Shown here in pieces: positions 1 through 12,664 of a stretch of 64,000 nt of DNA. The stretch is taken from NCBI GenBank assembly GCA_950295325.1, contig OX485803.1, forward strand, positions 69,145,554-69,209,553. The letters run 5' to 3'. A program made the translations under genes and the position numbers. Every line of letters starts with the position of its first letter. Within the stretch, counting starts at the first letter, position 1. Origin of the DNA: Polytrichum commune (taxonomy: Eukaryota; Streptophyta; Polytrichopsida; Polytrichales; Polytrichaceae). Below the pieces are notes generated by a model that saw only the letters and a list, made by a program, of their open reading frames with translations, searched no databases and had not been told where the DNA came from.

Positions 1-388
1 TAATTAGACAAAACAGTGTAGTGGTTAAATCATTGCTGAGAATTAGGATACACGTGAAATATGAAAATTGCACCAGCAAATGTAGGAAAGGTAACAAATC
101 TTGTGTATGCAGGCTGAATTTGTAACGCATCCATGCAGATAACCTGATGGTGCACAGTAAATGGTACAGTTGTGGAGATGCAGACCTTGGGTATCTAAAA
201 TGAAGTCTGTTACACATCCATTTTAAAAGCCACAATCTGGCAACATGGTTGCTACAACGGCCACTATGCTCTAAATAACAGGATGAGAGGTTCATGTCAG
301 ACTAGTTTAAGGGAAGGCTGTAACCTTGCAAGTTTGAACTCACAAAGATGTTGAACAAGTTCTAAGAAGAGGACTGTCAAAGGGGTAC

Positions 389-3300
389 TCACAAATGTTG
401 CATTATGATGAGGGTATCATACTTTTCATACAAGGTCACAGCAATAGACACTGCATCACCCTCAGCTGTAGTTGGATACTGGTTTGATGCAGCCTGCCAG
501 TCATTTGTTAAGGAGATCCATTCTCGCCTCCAATTCTGGAATGCAAAGGAAGTGTTCTTATGGAGGGCTTCGTTCAAGTACTTCACATATATCGAAGCTC
601 GTGGGAGGTAATAGTCACGAATTAAGCCGCTCCACATCCTGTTGGCTGAACATAGAGCACAGATTTGATATGAAGTTTTCTGACTTGTCATTTAGATTGT
701 TTAGTAAAAACACATTAATGTACTCTAGCTAAGCAGCTACATGACAGTCAACTTGATGTAGAACCTAAACACAGAGAAGTAAGGAAATGTGCATAAACAC
801 ATGTCAGATGAAGTCTGCCACTTGCGAAATTCAACACTGAATTGTTATTGTGAACAGTATAGGGATCAGCAATAAAACAAAATTTGGCTTCTGGAGAACT
901 AACTTACAATAGTCATGAAGTGCACTTGGTTTGTCAAGGGTGTTGTCGAACCACATTGTAATCTGTGTCCTTGCATTCCACTCATACTGCATCAAACCCC
1001 AAATACATCTATTACTTCAGAAGGAAGTGAACCAGTTGTTTGGAGGTCAGAGGATAATGTCACAAACCACGTTGTCCCAACCATAAAAGGCAAATTATCG
1101 TACACTAGGCAGGACAAACGTATTACCACAACCCTGTAAAATAGTCACTAACCTTGTTATTCACGCCCGTTTGTCATGTATGTGTATTATGGTTTCAAAG
1201 TTCCTAAACTGGCTAACATTATCTAGAGCATTTAAAATTGGAACATTGCATTCCTCTAAAAAATTTCTCCAGAATGGTCAAAATGATCTACACACCCTCA
1301 AGGTTAGTCCAAGTCTTTTGTTCAACCAGGAAATACACTTGCTAATCATCAACAACCTTGCTTGACCAGTGTCATGTGAGGTTACCAGAAAATCGACCAT
1401 AAAATCCACAACTTTGTCATGTGTGGAAGAGTAGACTTAAGCTTCTCAGCCATCTAAAAAGATGTTTCAGACTTACAAGCTTCCTTTCATCGTCATTGCT
1501 TGCAAGTGCCTTTGCAGATTCTAGCCAAGGTCCAAGCAAAAACTCTTCACTGGCACCCAACAGCTTGTCTATATCAGACAAAAGCTCTAGGAGGTGCTGA
1601 CTTGCTTTCTCCACTTTCTCAACATTGTTCCTTCGAAAGTCTTCAATAACCTGGGAATACAGCTGGTTGGCTAATTTGGACAACACCTGCCTGGTCAGGT
1701 CAACAACATCATATCTGCACATCCAATATACATGTTCAGTTCCATTTATGTAGGTCAAAAGGAAGGCAGTGGGGGAGTGAAATTCTAAGATAAACAAGAA
1801 TGAGGATTATAGAATTCTCCCTAGACATCTAAAGTCATGTCCTTGTAGAGGTCTAGTGACAGTTAAGAAACATTCTTCTTCCTCCCTGATCAGAATTGCC
1901 TAGTTCAGAGCCCCACAACAGTCCCATCCAACAACTAATCATGTCATTGTTCTATACTTATGAGCACTACAAACATGCTTCAAGCTCTCTAAATTGTGGG
2001 AGAATTCTCCCTAGACCCTAGGTGTGGTGTTATTAACCCCTAATCATCCAAGAAGCCCAATCGTGTATTTTGAGCTTCGTTCTTCAATTATTGATTGTGC
2101 TAAAAGTGACCCCATCTAAACTCAACACATACTTCAAGTGCACTTTTCAAATAAGTTGAATACCTAAATGCACAGCCTGGATGCCCTTGGATGCAATTAG
2201 ATACTTAATAGTTTAATCAACAACAAAACATATGAGTACATTTTGATTTTCTCCTTGACATAAGATATTGCACAAACCCATAAAAATAAAAATATTTGAT
2301 TTTAAAGACTTGGTGAGACTCGTAGAAATGTGTATATAGGTTGTACATTTGAGCCCTTGGTCCTTTAAAAATTAAGATATGTAGGTTTCAAATGTGGTCC
2401 GCTACTCTGCCCTGATCAACAAAATGTTATGGCCTTAAGCACAAGGGGAAGGATAAATATTTGACCTGTATGGCTTGTTGAGACACAGTGCATCAGCTGA
2501 GGCAAGAAGATACTGTAATGCCCTTGCAGCATCTTCTGCAGAGTACCACATGTGTTGGGGGCGACCTAAAAATTCTTGTCTTCGCATCAAACTGGACCTG
2601 ATAACAGTGTTACTCTCCTCCAGCCTCTTGTGCCAAGGACCTTCAGTCAAGGTCAGAAGCTGTCCAGCAGGATCTACATCTGGGAAATCTACTATCACAT
2701 CTCCATTGTGATCCTGAGGAAGACAAAGTAAATGTGAGCATGATAGAGTTATCCTTTAAGACAGTGGGACTTCTTGTGAGGAGTTGGTCCTCCCCTATGA
2801 ATTTCATAGGTTGCTTTGCATACAACATCAATAGTTTCTTTCCACTTGTGGTGCATGCTCAACGGTAGTGTTTGAATGTGAACTAGGAGCAACCTAATTC
2901 AGTTCATTGAGGGCCAAACTCTTCGCATGCCAAATTGAGTTTGATCCTCAATTAACCAATATAGAATGTTCTTTGTTCAAACCTTCACACTACCTCCAAG
3001 CATGCACCGAAACATGGACAGTCTTGTATGCAAAACAAACTCCCGACCAAATGTCATGTTGGCTTAAAGGATAACTCTACTGATCATGAATAACAGCAAT
3101 ACATTGTTGACAGTGTTCATTAATAAACAGAATTGATGAATACCAGTACTGACTACCTAATTCAAATAAACGGGGGACAGCTCAAGAGCCCTACAGCAAT
3201 CCCATCGGAACAGTTGTAAATAGATCGACGTAACATTCTCCACGCTATCTGTGCACCAGCTGTTTTTACTCCATACCGCCTTGTTGAATAAGTTTTAATC

Positions 3301-6300
3301 CAGTCCTGTACAAGTAGTTAAATCTGTGCTTAGTAATGCTGTGAGCATGTTCACAAAATTGAGCACCAAAATAAGGTGAATGTTGTTTGTATAAACATAG
3401 TATGGCGGCATGCCCTTCACAAGTAAATATACTGAGAAATACACAGGTACACCATCTTTGGAATGCAGTCTGCAGTTTGTTTGGGCCTAGAGGAGTTCCA
3501 ATGAATTCTAACTTCAATTCTATAACACTTCTTGAGACTTCTGAAATTTTGTATATAATGGAGGAACTGAGTTAGAATTCACAAGGACATAAAAATGACA
3601 TGTTCACTGGAATGAGTACAGGTTTCACAGCTTGCATCCAACCTCCATGTTTATGGGGCCACTGCGAAAGGCCATTTCAGCCATGAGGTCATATACAACT
3701 GGATTTTGTTCAATTCCTTCCATGCACATGCCAACACCCACCTACACAATACCCAATAAGATGTGTTCCAAATCAGCATTCATGAGCATGTATGTCTAAC
3801 TCCCTACAAGAAATGAAAAATGAATGTGCACAAGATGGGTCCAGGCTGATTGGGTGTTCATACAGGCATGTCAAAGCATCATTCAAGATTCCTTCATTCT
3901 TGATGCAACCATCATACAGTATAGAAACATGCTACAAAGGGAGCCAAAGAACAAAGAAAGCAACATTTCATAGAATTGCCTCTCCTCACTGAGTATTTCA
4001 AATCATATAATATATAGGTAGAGAACAAAAATTTCCAGGGGAAGAAGGCTAATACCATAGTGGAATTGTGACTGGTAGCCGCTTCAAGGGGTCCTGAGCC
4101 CACCACATCAAGTCGTCCATACATCTCCAGGTTTCCCCCAAAGTTATGCAGCATACACCTACACTTGCGTCAAGTTACCTGTCCAATTCAGTTTTTCATA
4201 TTGCATTCCTTCAACGTTTGTAGTTATGTTTATAGTCCTGCTCAGTCTACATTGGTTGTGTTAAGCTTTCACCTAACTGTAGGCCATTCTCCTCACATAA
4301 GCGATTACACATAGTCAGCCCCCCAATTCGGGAAATTGATCCACATCAGCACTCAGCACCTACTGAAGAATGACTAGAACCAGGAAGCCTATGTTTCTGG
4401 AGGCAAAAAGCGGCATGATATTTAAATAGCTCTTCGCTAGTGGTATAAATGTACTCTCTAACATGGAATTTGGCTACAGTATAACCAGAAATGGCAACAC
4501 TTCAAATGTATATACATGATAAACGAACCACGTACATATAGAGAGACATACCAAATGTAAGGGATGCCATAGAAGTGATCAGACTGAAGCCATATTGGCT
4601 TTACATCTGCAAAAAGATCCAGAACTACCATTTTCCCGATTGGAACTGAGTGTAGGAGCGCCTGCACATATTTACTGGTCAGAAATCACTAGATTTCACA
4701 AAAGAGAGACTCAAGAAATTAGAATCAGAGAGAAGATAGTATAGCTTTTGAGTGGCACCAGACCTTCATCTGCGGGGGCTTCCAGAATATATCATCTGAT
4801 GCAAACAACCAACCCTGCACATTCAGAGTTTCGGCAATCAGTTATCAGGTCACAAAACTTGCTTAAAATGTTTTTTTATCAGAAATAATTTGTTCACTAA
4901 CTATGGCAAAGAGATGAACATAAGAGCACATGAAGTACTTAGCTGAGAGTAAGTTGGTGGGATGAAGTTGGGTGACAGTTTTCAAAGCTCATAACCTATA
5001 CAAATAGATAGATTTCCATTGCATTCCAGTGCAAAAAAGGGTCTTGGGTTTGTATGTCATCTAGAACTAACAGAAACAAAAGAACAACCAGGATGAGAAT
5101 GATCAGGCTTGCCTGCATGAGCCAGATGGCATCTTGGTCACCAGCGTTCATTGCTTTGTATACAATAGCACCAAGACTTGAGATATAAGAAGGATCATCT
5201 GTTGGTGGCCGATTCTCATTGAATGTATCACTACATCATAATGAAGAAACAACCACAATCATTGCAGGTACATGAACTTCCCAATTTGTCCAATTCTCAG
5301 TTTGAACTCAATTAGAAATAAGAACTTGATAAAGCGGTGCGAAAAAATCCATTCCAGGACAGAGTACTGAACAATAACAGAGCAGACATCAAGCGCAATT
5401 TTGTACTGCAAGAAAGTCATGTCCTTGAACTGGGGCGTGTTGGGGAAAAGGGGGATTCTCTTACCAATTGTAAATGTGTTGTGTTCCGCCATATTCTGCA
5501 AACAGTCAACCATTGTAAGTCGATTACCACATCGATCAATCACATGACATCCATTCTTTCAAGTTGATCTTTGCACTTGGTACATATCCACTTAAGAACA
5601 TACCTGTGCAAATGATGATTATAGAAATATAAATGAGAAAAAGTTGAGCAAGAAGTAGATGCTGTTTATAAACAGAGAAAGGATACCTGTGGTGGTAAAA
5701 TAAAGGATCAGTCTATGGTAATGCAGCAAACAATGTAGGAACATCTAAGGCAGGAAAGGTTGGATTTTTTTCAACTTCTATTCACCTTCAATTTGTTGGG
5801 AAATGAAGGCTTTCCCAATCTCAACAAAGAGGGGGTCGTTTGGGTCTAGTAGAAATGTACAGCAATACCTCAAATCCCCATCCACTGTGTTCCTGGTCCA
5901 ATGTCACACAGGGAGGTCTCTTGCTCAGATGCATCTTCACAACAAAAAGTGTTCAGCGGAACAAATTCCTACTGGTTTTTTGACCAGATGCACACAGATC
6001 AATAGGTTGCAGCCTGACGAAGATATTAAGTAGAAACTGTTTGGATACTCCCAGTATTTTAATCAGCAATAAAATGGCAATCATAAATGGATACTGTAGT
6101 CATAGCAGGAGTGAACCATAAAAAGTAGATCTGTGGTGAACAATTACTGAACCTCCCTTTAGGATCTAGTTGAAAGTCTATCACTTGTGGAAAGTAATCC
6201 ATAAGCAATATGACGGAAGAAGGTGACCCTCACCATTCTCCTAATCGAGTGACTTTTGCTGAAGGATACTCCTTGGTGATGGCAGATGGAACATTCCCTG

Positions 6301-9300
6301 CAAATGCTGGCAGCACTGAACAAACCAAACAATGTAGGGGTCAAACCAAGAAAAATATGAAGTTCTCGACCAGTTTGAGGATGGATTTCCAAACATCAAG
6401 GTGTGATTACAGAAAATGGAGCATCGTCAAAATGTCATGCCTGATGAGAAAAGAGATACAACTTTGCGGTGGAACATTATAAAAAGTTATACTAGTAGAT
6501 AGTAAGAAAGAAACTGGAACAATACAAGCTTGTGAGAGGCCTTAGTCTAATTCTTCTTTTAATCTAAGACTAACATTTACAATCCAATTTCTATGTTTTT
6601 TTGCCTGATGACCAACTTTCACTTCTAATAATAATGAAAGGTGATAATGAAAGGTAGCTAGGTGATTAATAGAGAGAACAAATAATATTGGATGACAGAC
6701 AGAATAGGACAAGAATAAGGGGAGTGGTAAAGAGCAAGTGGCAAAGAAAGAAAACATCATACCAGGAGTCATCCCAAGCTCCCGCATGCGCTTAAGAATC
6801 TTCTTCTGTAGCAGCAGTTGTTGATCAAGCCATGTTTGGGGTAGTGGGCCTCCCCACCTGCCCAACATAGGAGAGCCTTCTTTTAGAATTCTAAAGTGTG
6901 ATAGTTTAATCCTGAACTCTATACTAATCATGGGAAGAAAAAAATCAATTTAAATGAACCATAGAACTGGAGTTCTTGAATTAGGAAAATAATTTATACA
7001 GTACTACTCTTGTAAATGTCTGTTGCACTTTAGTTGCAGCAGGAGAATCCTGTAACTAAATTGGCTTAAACTTTTTGAGGCCCTCAGCTGATGGGCATGA
7101 GAGAAAATGCAATAAGTCAGAAAGTGTAGGGCATTTTCTTCTAACAACATCAAGATGTCATGTTAGCATCTGGATTACCATTTAGAGTTACACAGTGCTA
7201 TGACATTTTGAATGATGATGTGCTTTTTACAAGTGTAACACCAATAGGCAGTATGTGCATTGCAGAATATAAACAGAAGTGTGTTGGTAAAAGCTACATT
7301 TTCAGTAAGAGAATATAGCATCAATCAACCATGAATGGCAATCCACACTAATTGGACTATGGTGACTGGCAGATGATGAAGAGTAACAAGTGCTGCAACA
7401 AAATTCCTGATACAGTTAGCAGCACCCATATGATTGCATTAAGAGCATACCAATCTAGAGGATTAAAGAGTTACCTTTTCAAGTTACCCATTCGCGCCCA
7501 GGCAAGAAAAGCTGGTCCACCAAAGTAATCATCTAGGTCAGCCTTAGTTAAATTAAAGGCTTCACTCTGCCAACAACTTCTGCACTTTTCAGTTCATGCA
7601 GAACATCAAATCTCTTCTCACTTCTTTACAAACATTCTGAACTTGACCACTTAGATTGCTGATATGGTATCATAATTTACACTTCCCCTCTTGCTTTACT
7701 AGAGATGCACATTAAGAAGGGCTAACAGTACATAAGAGTGCAAAATTCACCTCATTACTGAAGGATCGCCCATTCAAGGTGATACATGTACGCAACATAC
7801 CTGAAAGACTTTTTGCCAAATGGCCTCTTGCCCTGTGAATGCAAGCGGTAAGTTGATTCCTTGCAAAGCCATCCAGTCAATCTCTTTCTCCCATTGCTCC
7901 CATGTCCACCACACATATGAATCTGCTACACCAGGACAATTAGATGTCAAGTCTCTTCCTAAGTTTACCCTTACTCAGATATAGTTTCCACTGCATCACT
8001 TCACTCAACCCTAAGAATTTATTTTGGACATGATGAATGCAGATGTATTATTCTTCGACACAGTTGACGCAGCGTCAAGTGATTCCAGCTAAGAGATCAC
8101 TTCAAATGCCATCTTCGTCAAGATTATATACCAAGCATCAACATGTGGAAGAGCCAAGAAGGGTATTAACATATCCTCAGAGTGAGCACATACAGCTTGA
8201 TGTGACGACATTTTGGTAGTAATTCCATTCGACTGGTCTTTGTATTGTAAGACTGTCATCTTGCAAGGGTGGTAGGAGCCCAGGTCTAGGAACAGTTTCA
8301 AGTTGAGATCCTCCAGTCTTATCCCAAGAGAGATGTGCTCCACACCAATACTTTAGGTACCAGTGTAAGCCCGCACAGACCTCCACACCTGTCGTCCCCA
8401 ATATCCTGCAACCCCAAAATTAGGGGACGGCACCTCTAACAGATCAAAATTACAGAAGGAAGAAACCAGAGAGCTGCTTCGGTGGATGAAAGACAACATC
8501 CATGCCCTGCAGGAACTGAGAAAATACTCCTAAGCATCTTCAGAGATTCAGAACTTTCTTTACGTTTGAGCGAAATGAGAACTGTTGCTCTCAAACTAAA
8601 GAAAGTCTATCTGATGCTCACAGGCAGTTTATCCCTTCCTGACATTTCAGCTCATATTCTTAGGATCATCACTGATTGCTTTCTACATGGATTTGACAAA
8701 CATTCAGTTCACATTTTAGCATCATCACAATCACTTTCTACATGGATTTGGCATTAATTGTTCAAGACAAGAGCAAGAGAGGTAACCCAAAAGTTGTGCA
8801 AATCTTCAAATTGTTCAGAGCTGCTCATGCCAGAGACACTATCTAAGTGCAATTTCCCTCCCTAATCTACGCAAACATCAAATATGCTCAGATGTTGAAT
8901 GAAATGATATAAGAGCGAATTATAATTGACATAGCCATGCACATATCAAATCTGGGGTTAAAAAGAGACCTTATTTCAGGACCTCCTCTTTGCAATCCAC
9001 GAGATGCATGGTTCTCAATCCGAAAGCAAGACTTTCCACCACAATCATCCTGTGATCAACACCAGTGATTGAAGATATTTCACATATAATCCAGTATTGT
9101 GAGACGAAGTATGTATCTGCCAAGAGTGGCTTTAAAACCAAGGCCTTCACCCGAATCAGTGCTCAGATGGGTGACCTTCCTAGCACTTGATTTCTGGTGC
9201 ACCCTACCCACCTATTGTCCACCCAATCGTAGTCGTGGTGTTCCAATGAACCGGATATTTCCAACCAACCACGTGAGAACCAAGGAGCTTGCCCTTCTTG

Positions 9301-9845
9301 GGGAGATAGGTGCAGCCCAGCTTGTCCACGCCCGTTCAAGGTATTCACCTTTGAAAGGAGGCAGTAGTCTTCGAGGGACCCTCTAATTCTCGTGATGCAC
9401 GTATTGAGATTACATATAAACTTAGACCAACTCGAAGATGAAGCAACACCATACACCACGCCCGGTGGCAACATCAGAGTCGTCTTTCCTTCTTTTTGCT
9501 GCATCTGCTAGACTCGGCAGGAAGAAAAGAAAAAGAAAAACAGCAAGAATGTTGGATATTAAGCAGTTGACATGTACATTGCTTGATTTAACATGTACTC
9601 TAATTTCTGCCACAGGCATGATTTACCTTCGAGATTATGTGAAACTCAAAACTCTTCACGTGAGCCGGGAGTAGTCGTGCAAGCACACCTTGGGCAGCCT
9701 CGACCTGCACTGATGCTGCTGCCCTTTCTGAATCTGACAATCTCAAGAATGCATCGTACCCAGGTACACGGCCATAGGTGCATCTCAATAGGTGCAACAG
9801 ACATAACAAGAACCATGCCTTCCAAATACTCGATGGTGACATCAT
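389..9845 (-). CDS. NAGLU: Alpha-N-acetylglucosaminidase (GH89), 19 coding exons
   Basis: The enzyme removes terminal alpha-linked N-acetylglucosamine from glycans; in Arabidopsis (CYL1) it is needed for reproduction. Coding exons, 5' to 3' on the minus strand: 9845-9627, 9049-8970, 8405-8194, 7922-7801, 7566-7475, 6857-6763, 6315-6234, 5892-5786, 5495-5465, 5230-5113, 4814-4764, 4661-4552, 4158-4056, 3741-3643, 3305-3195, 2713-2466, 1714-1477, 986-908, 645-389. Every junction keeps phase; the total is 2454 bp, about 817 aa, the usual family length. The product starts with a hydrophobic signal peptide (about residues 1-24, [10 protein letters not shown]). The GH89 core shows [33 protein letters not shown] (Glu about 352, general acid) and CMEGIEQNP (Glu about 482, nucleophile); both catalytic residues are present. 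The intron after the exon ending at 5113 has a GC donor (CAG|GCAAGC). The exon 5465-5495 is only 31 bp. The stop at 389 overlaps a good donor (GTGAGTA), so one more 3' exon is possible. Family assignment is firm; splice sites are my reading without transcripts. Confidence 0.95.
8644..8749. repeat. Local tandem duplication in NAGLU intron 2
   Basis: Two diverged copies of about 50 bp lie in direct repeat at 8644-8694 and 8702-8749, both ending in ctttctacatggattt. They are inside the intron between the exons 9049-8970 and 8405-8194 and have no visible function. Confidence 0.6.
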
Positions 9846-10400
9846 TCTCTGTACAAAGCAAAATCCTCCAATTCTAAAATCCTCCAATGCCTCCAGGTTC
9901 TTCAGCTCCACATTTCACCTGCATCAGATTACATATAAATATGAGTCAATTTCTTGATCATTGCATCCGAGTCGTTGCTTGCGAAACCAAATTCAAGAGA
10001 CAGCGAGTGGCCATGGCCGAAAATGTGTACTGACATAGTTTCCCATCAGAACTCCAAGCTGGAACGACCATAATTCCTTACCACTGATGAGACCGCGAAA
10101 TACCAAAATATTCACCCAGTAGAAGAGAGATTGCTGAGACACTAACCCTCATTGCCTCAACTAAGAGTTAACCTGAAAAGGGAGTGGAGCGCAACCATTC
10201 GAGCGATTTTCTTCGTTCAAATCGCTAATTCAACTTGTCAGAAGTGATCAATGTAGGTAATGAATAAGTTTAAATAAAGACGAAATTGCAGATTCAATGA
10301 GGAATTTGTGCCTTACCGTCATCGTTGGAGGTCGATTGCTGGTGTGCTAAGTTACTTGCTTTTCTCCAGCTTGGAGATGCGCAGTGAGCTTGTTGTCTGA
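9846..10400 (-). promoter_or_regulatory. 5' leader of NAGLU with an intron and a small uORF
   Basis: Upstream of the NAGLU start at 9845 the minus strand has a good acceptor (TGATGCAG at the edge of 9918) and a good donor (GTAAGG at 10316-10311), so a leader intron of about 398 bp (9919-10316) is likely. The spliced leader would contain an upstream ATG six bases before the junction. It opens a 16-codon uORF (starting MTVKCGAEEP) that ends in TAG before the main start. The transcription start is not visible; GC-rich sequence around 10390-10450 may be the core promoter. The uORF is inference only. Confidence 0.45.
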
Positions 10401-11260
10401 GAATGGCGCCCAAGAGCCGTGGTGCACGTGGCCGCGCGGCAGCGGCGTATGATTAGTTCAATTATGTTGTCCCCAATAGACCCCAAATGACCCGCAGCAT
10501 GTTGAAATGTTCTAAGCTTTCTGCCGTTTTGTTTTCAGCCTTCCCAATCCCAACCCTTGTGAATGAGGGAAATTTGGGTGTTAGTATAAAATCAGTAAGG
10601 GAAGCATTTCTCGGGTCTTTAGAATAAAACATTTTATCTAAACTAGAGAGCTCAAAACTCATTATGTTCTAAAACAATTTTAATAATAATGATAACATGT
10701 TGAGTATTGTCACATTGGTTCCCAACAGAGGAAAAGTTTTCACACAGGTAGTGAAGGAGTCCCAAGAGGGGAGGGGTGGAGCCCAGCTGAACACAAATGT
10801 GATTTAGCCCGGGGCCATAGCAAGTTGTTCTTAATTTTTGATACTTTGGAGACCAAAGGCTTTATTTGGTGCCAACTTAAAATAATATGCATTCAAAAAT
10901 ACATACATAAATAAATAAATAAATCGCAAGCCAATTCGACCACAGTTTGAACCAAACTTGACGCAATCGGAGCCACAGGAAACATGCTCGCTTTCATTAA
11001 GCGAGGACAGCGATTTGGATGAATGTCATCCACTACAATACGCAGAATGACATCACGTTAGGGCAGCCAATAAAATGTTGCTACACTCTGCAAAAGTGGT
11101 ACTAAGTTACTGTAAGACTTTTCCCAAAACTTACATTTTTGGGGCTGCCCGTGACACTTGCTCCGAAGTTGGCTACCGATAATGGAGTGTCGACGCCATT
11201 GCCAATGTTGAGCAGAGCCTCCTGGGTCTAATTGTTCCGAAGTTTGGTCGGAGGAACGTC
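10401..11260. promoter_or_regulatory. Divergent intergenic region between NAGLU and LIFEGUARD-like gene
   Basis: This stretch separates the divergently transcribed NAGLU (leftward) and LIFEGUARD-like (rightward) genes. It carries no supportable gene. It includes a short (AAAT)n tract near 10910 and becomes GC-richer at both gene-proximal ends. Two promoters, possibly with shared elements, must lie here, but I cannot point to a convincing TATA box for either. Confidence 0.45.
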
Positions 11261-12664
11261 ATTCGCGCTCGCAGATTGTGTCACTTTCGTCACCGGCGCC
11301 CCAGTCTCGACACATCGAGGTAAGGATCGTCGCATTAGGTGCCGCATTCACAATTTTCTTGCTTTTTGTCGGTGCCCTCGATTCTTTCCTCTCGACTAGG
11401 GTTTCAAATGTCCCTCTTCTTGAACCTTTTAGTCGGTTAGCTTCTTAGATCTCGTCGCGGCCTACTCTGATTTGCGATAATAATTCTGTGTAGCCTAAAT
11501 GTGAGAGCGACGAAAATTGCGTCAATTCTCTTGAACATTACCCTTCACTAATTCAATTTTCTTGACTTCAGCTATGAACTATCTTTTGTGTTCAGATGCG
11601 TACTGGATTCTTGTTGATCGATTGCATTTTGAGGAAATTATGTCCGTGTGTACTAGAAGCATTTTTTTTGTTCAAGTTCATGTTCTGTCTTTGGTTGATG
11701 CTCTTGCTAGATTGATCTTTATCTAAGACTGTTGAATCGAGTGTGCTATTAGTGACTAGATATTAGTTGTTGATATGACTCTCGCCTGCTTTTTTGTCGT
11801 CTTCTTCTTATTATTCTTCGTTGCACAACGATACATGAAAGATAGCAATAAGGTAAGGGGGCCTAAATGGACACTTTCAGCTCTCTGTATCCACTTCTTG
11901 TAGGATGCGAGAAACACGCAATTAGTGCGTGATGATCGCCAATTCCAAATTGCGTCTGTAGTCCTTCTCCTCAAAATTTTCGGAGCTCATATGAATATCT
12001 CATTCATTAATAAAGTGAAGATTCTTGAGCTCATTAACTGGTCACATAGATCTTCTCAATTATGTTGACTATCAAACCTAGAATGGTATACAAATTTTGA
12101 CCTCGTAGTCCAATCTCTTTCAAACATATATGTTTTCGGTGTCTGTTTTTACATCTACACCTAACCACAGCACTCAACACAGGTGTCCGATTAAGGAAAG
12201 TAACCAAGTAAGACCCGCATGCCCTAGGGCTTGTCCATGTTTGTTACGAGGACATTGCAATTTTGACAGAAAGGAGTCAAGGAAATAGGAAATAACAGAC
12301 TTCATCCGCAAAACATGTCGGTGGTGCATTTGACATGGCTTCTTGGAGGTTCATGACATACGTCTGAATATAGATGAATTGTAAGATTGAGATGAATTTT
12401 GTCATAAGAATCCTTGTATTCTCCTCTTTGTGCCGAGATGTGATGATGTTTGTCAAAAATATCCATTCTCTACCACAGCTTCTGACATGGGCATCTATCA
12501 GATGCTTGAATATTGTTTGTTTGAGGGCGATGGCAGGAAAGTGAACCTTGGGTTAATATCTTGGTGTGTTGCCGTGCTTCGACTGAGCTTTTAACTCCAA
12601 TTTATGTTACATGTGTGGATGTGATCAGGCTCAATCACCTGAGTAGCTTTCAAAGAGTCCAAGT
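11261..12664 (+). promoter_or_regulatory. 5' leader of the LIFEGUARD-like gene with a 1.3-kb intron
   Basis: A strong donor (CGAG|GTAAGG, intron from 11320) and an acceptor (GATCAG, intron to 12628) define a probable leader intron of about 1.3 kb, leaving a short second leader exon 12629-12664 before the ATG. Long first introns in the 5' UTR are common in plant housekeeping genes. A telo-box-like TAGGGTTT lies just inside the intron near 11397. A 36-bp scrap (11851-11886) matches the 3' flank of the F-box family in this window. Confidence 0.55.

Noticed and set aside
6542-6931. 129-codon minus-strand frame as a separate gene
   Set aside because: It contains NAGLU exon 6857-6763 and is otherwise intron.
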